A stretch of 64,000 nucleotides of DNA from Kribbella voronezhensis (GCF_004365175.1 NZ_SOCE01000001.1:5551098-5615097), one strand, 5' to 3'; shown: positions 50,429-59,333, counted from the stretch's first letter. A program made the numbers and translations. The notes: generated by a model from the sequence alone, not told the origin.

Positions 50429-51211
50429 TCATGCGGACTTGAGGGCGCCGCCGTCGACGAGGTACTCCTGGCCGGTGATGCCGGCGGCGGTCGGTGAGGC
50501 CAGGTAGGCGATCAGCGAGGCGACGTGTTCGGGTTCCACGAGCTGTCCGGAGAGGATGCCCGAGTCCGACGCCAGTCGCGCGAGCAGGTCGGCGTGGCTG
50601 ATCCCTTGCGCCGCCGCGAGCATGCTGCCGATTCCGTCCGGATCGGTCCACACGGGTGTGCGGGTGGGGCCGGGCGTGACTGTGACAACCCTGACACCTT
50701 GCGGGCCGAGCTCCTCGGCGAGGGCCTTGCTGTACGCGGTGAGCGCCGCCTTCGCGGTGGTGTAAGGGACCGGCCCGGTGTGCGGCATCCGCGCTCCCAA
50801 CGAGGAGATGTTGACGACCAGCCCGCGGCGACGTACGACGCTCGAGACGGCGGCGCGGCAGGTGCGCACCGCAGCGAAGAGATTCAGGTCGAAGGCCTTG
50901 TGCCACAGGTCGTCGTCGTAGTCGAAGAAGCCCCGCAGGTCGGCGGCGTCACCGCCGCCGACGTTGTTGATCAGGATGTCGAGGTCCCCGTGCTGCTCGA
51001 GCACCGCCCGGACCACTTCGGACGGTCCGGTCGCGGTGGACAGATCACCGAGGACGGCCTCGGCGCCGCTGTCGGCGAGCTCGCTCGACATGGTGCGAGC
51101 GCAGCCGATGACCGTTGCTCCTTCTGCGACCAGTGCCCGCACGACCGCCAGGCCGATTCCCCGGCTCGCGCCGGTCACCAGTGCGGTCTTGCCGGTCAGC
51201 TGTAAGTCCAT
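50429..51211 (-). CDS. SDR-family oxidoreductase, ECF41 locus
   Basis: A 260-residue classical SDR: TGASRGIG, NNVGGGD, NISSLG and Y-x3-K in YTTAKAALTAY, ending EYLVDGGALKS. GAGGAG lies 5 bp before the second of two adjacent ATGs; the first would add one methionine. It is divergent from the epimerase/sigma-factor pair. ECF41 sigma factors are known to be linked to COE genes (carboxymuconolactone decarboxylase, oxidoreductase, epimerase), so this is probably the oxidoreductase of that set. Confidence 0.88.
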   Translation of the reverse strand: MDLQLTGKTALVTGASRGIGLAVVRALVAEGATVIGCARTMSSELADSGAEAVLGDLSTATGPSEVVRAVLEQHGDLDILINNVGGGDAADLRGFFDYDDDLWHKAFDLNLFAAVRTCRAAVSSVVRRRGLVVNISSLGARMPHTGPVPYTTAKAALTAYSKALAEELGPQGVRVVTVTPGPTRTPVWTDPDGIGSMLAAAQGISHADLLARLASDSGILSGQLVEPEHVASLIAYLASPTAAGITGQEYLVDGGALKSA

Positions 51212-51248
51212 CATGTCTCCTCGATCCAGGGTGTGCTGTCGGTAACGA

Positions 51249-51275
51249 GACAAGGTGGCCGGCCGTGCTGTGACA
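51249..51275 (-). promoter_or_regulatory. putative ECF41 promoter for the SDR gene
   Basis: On the minus strand TGTCACA (51275-51269), a 16-bp spacer and TGTC (51252-51249). The published ECF41 consensus is TGTCACA-N16-CGTC, so the -10 differs at one base. It lies about 35 bp before the SDR start codon. Confidence 0.65.
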
Positions 51276-51373
51276 TCCGGACCAGCGCGTGTCCGAACGA
51301 GCCGTCGACGCATCGACTCCCGAAGGACGGAGGCAGTTCCGGACGAATGTCACAGACGGCGCAGTGGTCCGGA

Positions 51374-51400
51374 TGTCACAGCACGGCCGGCCGCCTTGTC
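51374..51400 (+). promoter_or_regulatory. putative ECF41 promoter for the epimerase-sigma operon
   Basis: TGTCACA (51374-51380), a 16-bp spacer and TGTC (51397-51400), about 42 bp before the epimerase ATG. It matches the ECF41 -35 exactly and the -10 at three of four bases. Confidence 0.65.
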
Positions 51401-51442
51401 TTGAGCAACGAGCAGCGCAAGTGCGACGAAAGGTGACGGATC

Positions 51443-52375
51443 ATGCGAGTGTTCGTGGCAGGTGGCAGCGGGGTCCTCGGTCGGCGGCTGGTGCCGCAAC
51501 TGGTGGCCGGAGGACATCAGGTGACGGCAACGACGACGAGCCGATCGAAGTTGGGCCTGCTGTCCCAGCTGGGTGCGCGCGGTGTCGTGATGGATGGGTT
51601 GGACGCGGCATCGGTCGGCGAGGCGGTGGCGTCGGCGGAACCGGAGGTGATCATGCACCAGATGACCGCCATCTCGATGACCCATGCCGGCAAGCCCGAC
51701 ATCAAGCATCCCGACAAGTGGTTCGCGATCACCAACCGGTTGCGCTCCGAAGGCACCGACCACCTGCTCGGGGCCGCCGAGGCGAGCGGTGTTCCGCACT
51801 TCGTAGCACAGGGGTACGCGAGCTGGAACGGTGCCCTCGAAGGCGGATGGGTCAAGACGGAGGAGGACCCGCTGAACCTCATGGAGGGCACGGCGGCGTA
51901 CCCCGGACTGGCGATCCTTCGTCGGGTCGAGGAGAAGGTGCTCGAGATCGGTGGTGCGGTGCTGCGGTACGGCGCGTTCTACGGGCCCGGCGCGATCGAC
52001 GATCAGGTGACACTCGTGCGCAAGCGCCAGTACCCGCTCGTGGGCGGCGGTGGTGGATACAGCTCGTGGATCCACCTCGACGATGCCGCGAGCGCCACGA
52101 TGCTGGCGGTCGAGCAGAAGGTGCGCGGGGTGTTCAACATCGTCGACGACGAGCCTGCCCCGGCCAGCGCGTGGCTGCCGTACCTGGCCGAGTGCGCCGG
52201 CGCGAAGCCTCCGCGGCGGGTCCCGGTGTGGCTCGCCCGGCTGCTGGCCGGCGACCAGGCGGTGCACATGATGACGCAGGGCCGCGCCTTCTCGAACGCG
52301 AAGGCCAAGCGCGAGCTCGGCTGGCAGCTGCGGTACCCGTCGTGGCGGGTGGGCTTCAAGGAGGAGCTGGCGTGA
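51443..52375 (+). CDS. NAD-dependent epimerase/dehydratase, ECF41 locus
   Basis: A 310-residue extended SDR. The cofactor motif is VAGGSGVLGRRLVPQLVAGG; YxxxK is replaced by an atypical active-site region near FVAQGYASWNGALEGGW. The end (FSNAKAKRELGWQLRYPSWR) is the typical epimerase-family tail. It is followed by the ECF41 sigma gene with a four-base overlap, and is the epimerase member of the ECF41-linked gene set. Substrate unknown. Confidence 0.87.
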   Translation: MRVFVAGGSGVLGRRLVPQLVAGGHQVTATTTSRSKLGLLSQLGARGVVMDGLDAASVGEAVASAEPEVIMHQMTAISMTHAGKPDIKHPDKWFAITNRLRSEGTDHLLGAAEASGVPHFVAQGYASWNGALEGGWVKTEEDPLNLMEGTAAYPGLAILRRVEEKVLEIGGAVLRYGAFYGPGAIDDQVTLVRKRQYPLVGGGGGYSSWIHLDDAASATMLAVEQKVRGVFNIVDDEPAPASAWLPYLAECAGAKPPRRVPVWLARLLAGDQAVHMMTQGRAFSNAKAKRELGWQLRYPSWRVGFKEELA

Positions 52376-53358
52376 GTCGGTCCGAGGAGTTCGAGGACCT
52401 GCGACCGCTGCTGTTCTCCATCGCGTACCGGATCCTGGGCAGTGTCAGCGAGGCCGAGGACGCTGTCCAGGACACCTGGCTGCGGTGGGAAGCTTCCGCC
52501 ACGACGCCCGACTCGGCGAGGGCCTACCTCTCCGCGGCGGTGACCCGGATCTCGATCAACGTGCTGAACTCTGCGCGGATGCGGCGGGAGGCGTACGTCG
52601 GGCCGTGGTTCCCCGAACCGCTGCTCGAGGACCCGTACCAGGAGCCGGAGCGCTCGGCCGAGCTCGCCGACTCGGTGTCCATGGCCGCACTCCTGCTCCT
52701 GGAGCGGCTCAGCCCCCTGGAGAGAGCGGCGTTCGTGCTTCGTGAGGTGTTCGGTTTCGACTTTCCCGAGATCGCCTCGGCCGTCGGGCGCTCCGAAGCC
52801 GCATGCCGTCAGCTCGCGGTCCGGGCCCGCCGCCACATGGACGAAGGCAGGCCCCGCTTCGAGGCAGACGGGAACCAGCGTGATGAACTCGCCGCGCGGT
52901 TCTTCGACGCGCTCGCCGACGGAGACGTGAACGGGTTGCGCGAACTCCTGGCAGCCGATGTCAGCCTGGTCGGCGACAGCGGCGGCAAAGGCCCACAGTT
53001 CGCCGAGCGCATCGTCGGCGCCCACAACGTCACGAGGGTGCTCGCCGCACTGGGCGGCGCGTTCGCGCGGGTGGGCGGCGTCGTCGAGCCACACCAGCTG
53101 AACGGCCAGCCCGGCGGCATCTTCCGCGACCGGGACGGCAAGGTCGTCAACACCTGGACGCTCGACATCCTCGACGGCCAGATCCAGACGATCCGCTCGG
53201 TCATCAATCCCGAGAAGCTCGGGCACGTGGGTCTCGTGGCGGACCCCTGGGAGGTCCTGCGCGACGCGCAGCTCGCGCGCAAGGACAGCGCCTCCTCCCC
53301 GACACCTGACGCCGACCACCACCTCACTCCCGAGCCAGAACAGCAGGAACCGAGCTGA
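52372..53358 (+). CDS. ECF41-family (SigJ-like) sigma factor with SnoaL-like C-terminal domain
   Basis: A 328-residue sigma factor. Region 2 (EEFEDLRPLLFSIAYRILGS, AEDAVQDTWLRW) and region 4 (RLSPLERAAFVLREVFGFDF, EIASAVGRSEAACRQLAVRA) are joined by a linker with WFPEP, the ECF41 WLPEP-type motif. The C-terminal SnoaL/NTF2-like domain has GDSGGKG (DGGGK-type) and NPEKLGH (NPDKL-type), the other ECF41 marks. In this group the extension, not a separate anti-sigma factor, controls activity. GTG start overlaps the epimerase stop. Confidence 0.93.
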   Translation: MSRSEEFEDLRPLLFSIAYRILGSVSEAEDAVQDTWLRWEASATTPDSARAYLSAAVTRISINVLNSARMRREAYVGPWFPEPLLEDPYQEPERSAELADSVSMAALLLLERLSPLERAAFVLREVFGFDFPEIASAVGRSEAACRQLAVRARRHMDEGRPRFEADGNQRDELAARFFDALADGDVNGLRELLAADVSLVGDSGGKGPQFAERIVGAHNVTRVLAALGGAFARVGGVVEPHQLNGQPGGIFRDRDGKVVNTWTLDILDGQIQTIRSVINPEKLGHVGLVADPWEVLRDAQLARKDSASSPTPDADHHLTPEPEQQEPS

Positions 53359-53479
53359 CCAGCACCGGCACCATCCTCCCCATTACCGACCACGGTCCGC
53401 CCGAACCAACCTCGATCGAGGGAGGAGGTTCACTCCGCAGGGGGATGGACGCGTGCCGCTTTGCGGAGACCGTGGACCC

Positions 53480-54712
53480 ATGCCGATCTCGACCACTCTG
53501 CCGGCTGTGGACGCTTCGGCCGCGCAGGCAGCCGCCGCGGACAGGCGTGCCAGGCGCACCACCTACGTTGCGTACACGGCGCTGGGATGGGTGGTGCTGT
53601 TCTTCTCTTTCCACATCTACTGGTACCTCGGCGGCTCGCTCGCGAGCCCCGGCGAGCTGCCGCCCCTCACGCCCGGCACGCACTCGGATGCGGCCGGCTC
53701 GGCGCATGCACGAGTTCGGCTGGTTGCCATGATCGTCGAAGTGCCGGTCCTCTCCGCCTGGCCGATCGGTGCGTGGGTGTGTCTCGCGATCGCTCGCGGA
53801 TGGGCTCGAGGGCGACGTGCGCGGGTCATCAAGGCCCTGGTGTGGGCCGGCTGCGTGGTGCTCCTCCTGCGCGGCGGCTCGGGGATCCTCGACGACGTGA
53901 CCCGCGCCACCGGCCTCCTTTCCAACGGGATCACCGGTCTCTCCATCGAGGCCACGACGGGCCACGACCATCTCCGCTGGGCCGACTGGACGATCGACGC
54001 CTACTTCCTGGCCGGCGGGATCATCTTCTGGCTCCTCGCCACTCTCCACGGCAAGCAGCCAACCCGCTCCCGAAAGCGCCGTGGGCCAGGCTCTGCGGAA
54101 GACCGGCCGCTCGGGAACGAGCTCGTCGGAATCGCCGAGTCGGCACATTCCGAGGTCTTGTCCGAGGACACCGTGGCCTTCGAACCCCTCGTGCAGCGGC
54201 CGGTGCCCCTGTGGGCCAGGCGTATGGCACACATCATTCCGTTGCTGGTTCTGCCCTCCGCTCTGTGGCGCTGGGCCGTCGCCTTCGGGTTCCCCATGGG
54301 CATGGTGAACAGCTCGGGTGATCCTGACGTCTTGCGGGGCTGGCCGGCGGTCTACGTCGCCGGCATCAGTGTCCTGACAGAGCTTGTCGCCTTGACGGCG
54401 TTCGGGCTGGTCCAGCCGTTGGGAGAGGAGGTACCGCGGTGGTCGCCGTTCTTCGGCGGCCGCGCGGTCCGACCGAAGGCCGTGATCATTGCCGCCACAG
54501 TGGGTTCTGTGGCGCTGTTCTTGATCTGGACCGTAGGGTTCTGGCAGGTCTGGACGAGTGGTCAACCGGGCCCCATGGTCAGCCCGCTCTGGGCGGCCGT
54601 CTTCACCATCTGCTACGCGCCCTTGAATCTCTGGGGCCCGGCACTGCTCACGCTGACCTGGGCCTACCATCGCCGCGCGGCAGGATCCGGCTTGGATAAA
54701 GCCACGAGCTGA
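53480..54712 (+). CDS. polytopic membrane protein of unknown function
   Basis: A 410-residue protein with about eight membrane helices (YTALGWVVLFFSFHIYWYLG, LVAMIVEVPVLSAWPIGAWV, VYVAGISVLTELVALTAFGL and others), a central cytoplasmic Lys/Arg-rich loop and a final basic tail. No transport motif is recognised. An upstream in-frame GTG (53453) would add nine residues and has a G-rich ribosome site, so the start is uncertain. It follows the sigma gene by about 120 bp and may be in its regulon. Confidence 0.75.
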   Translation: MPISTTLPAVDASAAQAAAADRRARRTTYVAYTALGWVVLFFSFHIYWYLGGSLASPGELPPLTPGTHSDAAGSAHARVRLVAMIVEVPVLSAWPIGAWVCLAIARGWARGRRARVIKALVWAGCVVLLLRGGSGILDDVTRATGLLSNGITGLSIEATTGHDHLRWADWTIDAYFLAGGIIFWLLATLHGKQPTRSRKRRGPGSAEDRPLGNELVGIAESAHSEVLSEDTVAFEPLVQRPVPLWARRMAHIIPLLVLPSALWRWAVAFGFPMGMVNSSGDPDVLRGWPAVYVAGISVLTELVALTAFGLVQPLGEEVPRWSPFFGGRAVRPKAVIIAATVGSVALFLIWTVGFWQVWTSGQPGPMVSPLWAAVFTICYAPLNLWGPALLTLTWAYHRRAAGSGLDKATS

Positions 54713-54884
54713 GCAGAGCCGTCTGCGTGGGGCCGGGATCGCCAAGACTCAGCCTGCATTGCCGCAAAGGCACGTACGCGCACGCAATGGGGACACCGGC
54801 GCAAGCGTTAGCAATCTGTTCGACGCCGATCCGCGTCGCAGCCCAGCTCGTCGCCCACGGCAATGCCAGGCACCCGCCCCACGC

Positions 54885-55706
54885 CTACGACTCCCTTGTC
54901 CCCACCGTTGCGGTCAACCCCAGGTGGTCGGATGCGAAACCCGCGCCGTTCTTCATCGGCACCTTGTCGGTGAAGATCAGGTGCGCCTTCTCCGCCCGGA
55001 GCGAATTGCGCGAGAACAGCAGGAAGTCGATGCAATGAGCCCTCTGCCCAGGGCCCAGGTACTCCGGGTGAAAAGTCGGCGGGCAGTCTTCAAAAGCGTC
55101 CGCAAGCCGACTCTTCTCCACAAACTCAGCGAACAGCGAGCTGTCCCGGCTGATGTTGAAGTCGCCAGTGACGACGAGCGGACCATCAATCGACTCGACG
55201 ATGGACGTGAGCGCCGCGAGTTGGTGGCGATGCACTTCGTAGTACCGGCTCTGCTCGGTCCAGTCCGCGTCGAAGTTCGCGAGCAAGTGGGTGTTGATGA
55301 CTCGCAAAGAGGGCTCAGCAAGGCGAACCATCAAGCTGCCCTTCCAAGGCGCCGTCAACCGCGACCGGCGGGGGAGCGCCGCAGCCGATCGGCCCGGCAG
55401 CCGAGGGAAGCGTTGGTAAACCGTGCCGACCAACCGACGCCGCGACATGGTGACCAAGCCACCGGCCGGTCCGAGGGCCGACGGCCGGTAGCCGGCGTAC
55501 CGGAAGGAGGGAAGTCCGGCTGTCAGTTGCCGCAGATGCCAATAGGTGAGGACCTCTTGGAAGCTGACGACGTCCACGTCGCCGGCTTCGAAGTACTCGC
55601 CGATCGCCCGATAGCGCTCCGCCAGCCTCGAACCGAGCAGCGGTGTCCCGCGAGTGTTGAGCGACGCAACCGACACCCGACTCCCGTACTCCGGCCGCTG
55701 ACCCAT
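54885..55706 (-). CDS. endonuclease/exonuclease/phosphatase-family hydrolase
   Basis: A 273-residue EEP-fold enzyme with all expected motifs: ASLNTRG, SFQEV, INTHLLAN, VVTGDFNIS, HCIDFLLFS and ASDHLG, giving the metal-binding Glu/Asp/Asn and catalytic His set. No signal peptide or membrane segment is visible, so it is cytoplasmic. The family includes sphingomyelinases, phosphatases and nucleases; the substrate cannot be fixed. Confidence 0.87.
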   Translation of the reverse strand: MGQRPEYGSRVSVASLNTRGTPLLGSRLAERYRAIGEYFEAGDVDVVSFQEVLTYWHLRQLTAGLPSFRYAGYRPSALGPAGGLVTMSRRRLVGTVYQRFPRLPGRSAAALPRRSRLTAPWKGSLMVRLAEPSLRVINTHLLANFDADWTEQSRYYEVHRHQLAALTSIVESIDGPLVVTGDFNISRDSSLFAEFVEKSRLADAFEDCPPTFHPEYLGPGQRAHCIDFLLFSRNSLRAEKAHLIFTDKVPMKNGAGFASDHLGLTATVGTRES

Positions 55707-55779
55707 GGCTCCAGTCCTACCCCACGCGCCCGTACTACGAAGCTCGCACCCTCGTCGGCGAGAAGCCGATGGCCGACCG

Positions 55780-56637
55780 TCAGGCCTCGGATCCAGCGGC
55801 GTCGTCCGACAGCAGCCACCGCAGGATCGCCGGGGTGGCGTCGAAATGACCTACATGACCGGCCTCCGGCTGTTCCTGGTGGACGGCCGAAGGGATCTGC
55901 TCGGCCAGCCACCGACCGTGGGTCGGCGGAATGATCCGGTCGGCGCCGCCGTGCCAAATGAAGGCCGGTACGGCGATCTCCTGCGGAGCGAATCCCCAGG
56001 GCAGACCGAACAACGCCAGTTCGTCGTCGATCCAGCCGTCGATCCCGGGACGCACGGCTTCGGCGTACGCCTCGGTCAGCATGGCGCCTACTTCGGGCCG
56101 CTGCAGTACTGCGCGTTCGGCATCGGGCAGCAGTTCGGCGAGGTCGAAGGAGCCGCTGTTGGCAAAGTGCTCCGCCAGCGCGGACCGTCCCGCGAGCGCT
56201 GCGGTTGCGCTGTCGCGATTCATCTCCACCATGTCTGCGAACCAGTCCAGCCCCGCAGCGTCGCACGGTGCCGGGCTTGCCAGGGTGGCGACCCTTGTCA
56301 CCCGCTCCGGATGGCTTGCCGCGAAAGCCAGCGCGTGCGGACCGCCGCCCGAAACCCCGAAGACCGGCAACCGATCGATGCCATAGGCATCCAATACGGC
56401 TGACATGTCGGCGGCAGCGTCGGCAACCTGGCGGCCGCGAGCGACGCTGGACGCACCGAAACCCGGCCGGTCGTAGGTGATCAGCCGCACGTTGAGCGCC
56501 TCGAACAACTGGCCGTCCGGGTAGCGAGCCAGCCGACTCATCGGAGTCCCATGCGCGTAGAGGACCGGCCGGCCGTCGGGGCGCCCCCATTCCTCGGTCG
56601 CCAGCAAACGGCCACCAGCGGCTTTCACGATGTGCAC
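55780..56637 (-). CDS. alpha/beta hydrolase
   Basis: A 285-residue alpha/beta hydrolase. The oxyanion region is YAHGTPMSRLARYPDG, the nucleophile elbow GVSGGGPHAL (Ser near residue 96), the acid in WHGGADRIIPP and the histidine in EAGHVGHF. The cap region is about 60 residues. Likely an esterase, lipase or epoxide-hydrolase-like enzyme; no substrate clue from neighbours. Confidence 0.87.
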   Translation of the reverse strand: MHIVKAAGGRLLATEEWGRPDGRPVLYAHGTPMSRLARYPDGQLFEALNVRLITYDRPGFGASSVARGRQVADAAADMSAVLDAYGIDRLPVFGVSGGGPHALAFAASHPERVTRVATLASPAPCDAAGLDWFADMVEMNRDSATAALAGRSALAEHFANSGSFDLAELLPDAERAVLQRPEVGAMLTEAYAEAVRPGIDGWIDDELALFGLPWGFAPQEIAVPAFIWHGGADRIIPPTHGRWLAEQIPSAVHQEQPEAGHVGHFDATPAILRWLLSDDAAGSEA

Positions 56638-56662
56638 AATCAGACCCTACGGTCGAATCTCG

Positions 56663-57721
56663 TCACCCCAGCGTCCTTCTCCGATCAGCAGAAAGGGCGC
56701 CAGCGTCGGAGGATAGTTGGTCGAAAGTGAGTGCATTCCTCCTCGAAACGGGCCAGTGGTTGCCGACCACAACTGAGTTCAGCCGGGACCTGAGTTTGGT
56801 GAGGTGTTCGAGCTGCGCCAACTGGCTGTCGATGGTGAGTGCGGCGATGCGGATCACCACCTTGCGGGCTCCGGCCGCGACGTACTGCGTGAGCTTCTCG
56901 GTCACCGCATCGAGTGTTCCGGCCGCGTGGGCCTGGAGTTGTTCCATTTGCTCGATCGGCCAGCCGTAGGTGCCGCGGAAGTAGGTGTCGAGCTCCGACC
57001 GGCCACCGTCCGAGGCAGATGTCACCAGCACATTGACGAAAAGCGCCGGGTCGATTGCATCCGGGCTGCGATGGGCAGCCTCGGCCGAGGCGTGTATCGC
57101 GGTCAGGCCGGCGGCGTAGTCGGCCGGATCCGGGGGATAGGGCAGCCATCCGTCGTACAGTCGTCCGGTACGCGCCAAGGCTGCCGGTGTGGCGCCGCCG
57201 AGCCAGATCGGGATGCCGGACGGCCGGGAGGTCGGCGTCTGCGGGACCAGGTCGGTGAAGTCGAGGACCTCGCCGTGAAACGCGAACGGCTCCTCCCGGG
57301 TCCACAGCTCGCGCCACAGCGCCACGATCTCGTCGAGCCGTTTGAAGCGCCTCGCCCATCGCATACACCGGCTCGCCGAACTTGCCAGGAAACCTGCTCC
57401 CACGCCGAGCGTCAGCCGGCCGCCGGACAGCAGGTCGACCGAGGCGAGCGTCTGGGCGGCAGGAACGGGGGATCGGAGCGCCGGCAGCAGCGCCGCCGTG
57501 CCAAGGGTCACCGTGTCTGTCACCGGGGCGAGGGCGGCCAGTGCGGTCAACGCCTCCAGCCGCGGCGTGAGAAGCGAGTCGGTGACCCACAACGAGTCCA
57601 GCCCGGCCTTCTCGGCTTGTACTCCGAACGCGATGGCCTCGCGGGGGTCCCGGTGATCGGACCAGAGCGCTGTTGCCGTCGGCACGAACACGCCGACGGT
57701 CAGGGTTTTGTCGTCATTCAT
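56663..57721 (-). CDS. LLM-class flavin/F420-dependent oxidoreductase with internal frame disturbance
   Basis: A 352-residue luciferase-like monooxygenase: VGVFVPTAT, GLDSLWVTDSLLTPRLEALT, LGTAALLPALRSPVPAAQTL, SGGRLTLGVGAGF and SGIPIWLGGATPAALARTGR are family segments. Between GVGAGF and FKRLDEIVALWREL the frame reads SSASRCMRWA, whereas the other frame of the same DNA encodes KFGEPVYAMGEA, which is what the family has there. Two compensating single-base shifts about 45 bp apart (57349-57391) would explain this. ATG (MNDDKTL) chosen; a longer upstream frame lacks support. Confidence 0.75.
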   Translation of the reverse strand: MNDDKTLTVGVFVPTATALWSDHRDPREAIAFGVQAEKAGLDSLWVTDSLLTPRLEALTALAALAPVTDTVTLGTAALLPALRSPVPAAQTLASVDLLSGGRLTLGVGAGFLASSASRCMRWARRFKRLDEIVALWRELWTREEPFAFHGEVLDFTDLVPQTPTSRPSGIPIWLGGATPAALARTGRLYDGWLPYPPDPADYAAGLTAIHASAEAAHRSPDAIDPALFVNVLVTSASDGGRSELDTYFRGTYGWPIEQMEQLQAHAAGTLDAVTEKLTQYVAAGARKVVIRIAALTIDSQLAQLEHLTKLRSRLNSVVVGNHWPVSRRNALTFDQLSSDAGALSADRRRTLG

Positions 57722-58223
57722 ACCGAAGAGCTTTCGACGCGAGCCGGCCGTGAGCAATTCCCTCGAGGGAATCGCTGCCCGGTGGAATGAGCGCGCCCGG
57801 GCACGGGAGAAGATATCCGGGCCCTAGGCAACTATCGCACGAGCGGCTCGCGCACCAGCGGCTCGACCGCCCGGCGGCTGCGGTGTCGCCGAAGCTCCTG
57901 AGCCACGACGTGATCACCGCCGGATGTCCCAGGACGGCGCCGACAATCTGCCCTGGAACTTTGCGCTGGCCCGGCTACGGTGCAGCTCGCCAGCTCGCCA
58001 GCTCGCCAGCTCGCCAGCTCGCCAGCTCGCCAGCTCGCCAGCGCGTCCGCTGCCGCACCGCCCTCCTCAACGCGCTCTATGCGTCCACCCTGCGCCAGCC
58101 GATGAGGCCAACCAGACCTCGGAAGCCAGCGGTTTGAAGCGGGCGTGCGATGACACCCTGTGGCGGGATACTCACTGGTGTGGACGGCGATCCGGAGTGG
58201 GTGTCCGATCGGGGTGGGCTGTG
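57722..58223. other. intergenic stretch with an 8-bp tandem repeat
   Basis: No gene with a credible start is seen. An open frame runs through from 57924 into the next gene, but its first 100 residues are low-complexity translation of the repeat and lack a ribosome site. The repeat is listed separately. Confidence 0.6.
57983..58038 (+). repeat. seven perfect copies of CAGCTCGC
   Basis: Seven uninterrupted 8-bp units followed by a partial eighth (CAGC). The unit is not a multiple of three, so copy-number change would shift any frame through it. It is about 185 bp upstream of the next gene's start. Confidence 0.95.
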
Positions 58224-58841
58224 ATGCAGGCTGGGCCTGGGGTGGCAGAGCTGGTCCCAGCGGAACTCGTGTACGGCGAGGGCCTGGTCCTCGCGGGGCT
58301 CATCATCGTCTTCGTGTTTGTGTTCGTCGGCTACACGGCCGGCGAATGGTTCGTCGGCGCCGGAGTGGTTGCCGCGGTGATCGCGGGGTTGTTCATCTAC
58401 ATCGGCTGGCGCGAACTGGCCGACTATCCGGCGACCTATCGAGACGGTGACCGGCCGGACACTTCGACCAGCGGCACCAGCCTCTACAGCAGTTGGGAGT
58501 TGGCCCGCGGGGCGACGGTGAACACCCGGTTCACAGTCGACGCGCCTGATGCCCAGACGCTCTCCGGCGCTCTGCACCAGCACGGCTGTTCGTCCAAGGT
58601 CGACTGGCAGGTGTACGCCGACGGCACTCTGCTGGCATCGGGCACTCTGGCGAACCGCGACGACTTCGAATTCAAGAAGGTCGCGGTCCCCGCCGGCAAG
58701 GGGCCGGTCGTCGTCAGGCTGTCCGCCACCCGCACCGACTCGAACGACTGCACCACTGAGCTCTCCTGGGAGAACCCTGGCTTCGAGGGTCCGGGCAATG
58801 GCAAATTCCGCTTCGTCTTCCCCGTGCCCGACGCCGACTAG
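58224..58841 (+). CDS. membrane protein with extracellular domain, unknown function
   Basis: A 205-residue protein starting MQAGPGVAELVP, with two adjacent membrane helices (GLVLAGLIIVFVFVFVGY and FVGAGVVAAVIAGLFIYI) and an exported domain of about 130 residues that looks beta-rich (WQVYADGTLLASGTL, KVAVPAGKGPVVVRLSATRT) with two cysteines. The end is typical of a carbohydrate-binding-like or NPCBM-like fold, though no family is certain. GGGGTGGG lies before the ATG. Confidence 0.72.
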   Translation: MQAGPGVAELVPAELVYGEGLVLAGLIIVFVFVFVGYTAGEWFVGAGVVAAVIAGLFIYIGWRELADYPATYRDGDRPDTSTSGTSLYSSWELARGATVNTRFTVDAPDAQTLSGALHQHGCSSKVDWQVYADGTLLASGTLANRDDFEFKKVAVPAGKGPVVVRLSATRTDSNDCTTELSWENPGFEGPGNGKFRFVFPVPDAD

Positions 58842-58871
58842 CTCCCGGCGTCGCAGCCGACCCACCTCGGA

Positions 58872-59333
58872 TCAGCTGGCTGCCTGGGTGACCAGTTCGG
58901 CGATCTTGGCCTCGTTGGCGGCGGTCAGCTCGGTCAAGGCGTAGGCGGTCGGCCACATGCTGCCGTCGTCGAGATTGGCGGGGTCGTTGAAGCCCAGCGT
59001 CGCGTACCTCGCCTTGAACTTCGACGCGCTCTGGAAGAAGCAGACGACCTTGCCGTCCTTGGCGTAGGCGGGCATTCCGTACCAGAGCTTCGGTTCCAGC
59101 GCCGGCGCGCTGGCCCTGACGATCGCGTGGATCCGCTCGGCCATCGGGCGCTCGTGCTCGGACAGCTCGGCGATCTTCTCGAGTACTTCGGTCTCACCGT
59201 CGACCTTCTTCGCACTCGAGCGGCGCGTGGTCGACTTCAGCTCCTTGGCGCGATCCTTCATCGCGGCCCGCTCTTCCTCGGTGAAGCCGTCGTAGGACTT
59301 CTCGGCGGTGGCGGTCTTCGTGGTCTTCGGCAT
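58872..59333 (-). CDS. DUF1801-family protein
   Basis: A 153-residue protein. The first 50 residues are charged and helical (MPKTTKTATAEKSYDGFTEE...); the DUF1801 domain follows with HAIVRASAPALEPKLWYGMP and AYAKDGKVVCFFQSASKFKA. AGAGGAA precedes the ATG. Family members (YdhG-like) are small soluble proteins, some proposed as iron chaperones; function is not established. A longer frame to 59432 lacks support. Confidence 0.85.
   Translation of the reverse strand: MPKTTKTATAEKSYDGFTEEERAAMKDRAKELKSTTRRSSAKKVDGETEVLEKIAELSEHERPMAERIHAIVRASAPALEPKLWYGMPAYAKDGKVVCFFQSASKFKARYATLGFNDPANLDDGSMWPTAYALTELTAANEAKIAELVTQAAS

Larger units (their letters stand above)
51249..51400. repeat. 36-bp inverted repeat carrying divergent ECF41 promoters
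   Basis: Arms 51249-51284 and 51365-51400 are complementary with a single mismatch, separated by 80 bp. Each arm holds TGTCACA followed 16 bp later by TGTC, reading outward toward the gene it faces. A further TGTCACA (51348-51354) lies in the centre. Confidence 0.85.

Noticed and set aside
57983..58038. CRISPR array
   Set aside because: Units are 8 bp with no spacers. No cas gene is in the window.
57924..58223. N-terminal 100-residue extension of the membrane protein at 58224
   Set aside because: It translates the octamer repeat, has no ribosome site, and the ATG at 58224 sits right before the first membrane helix with a purine-rich site.
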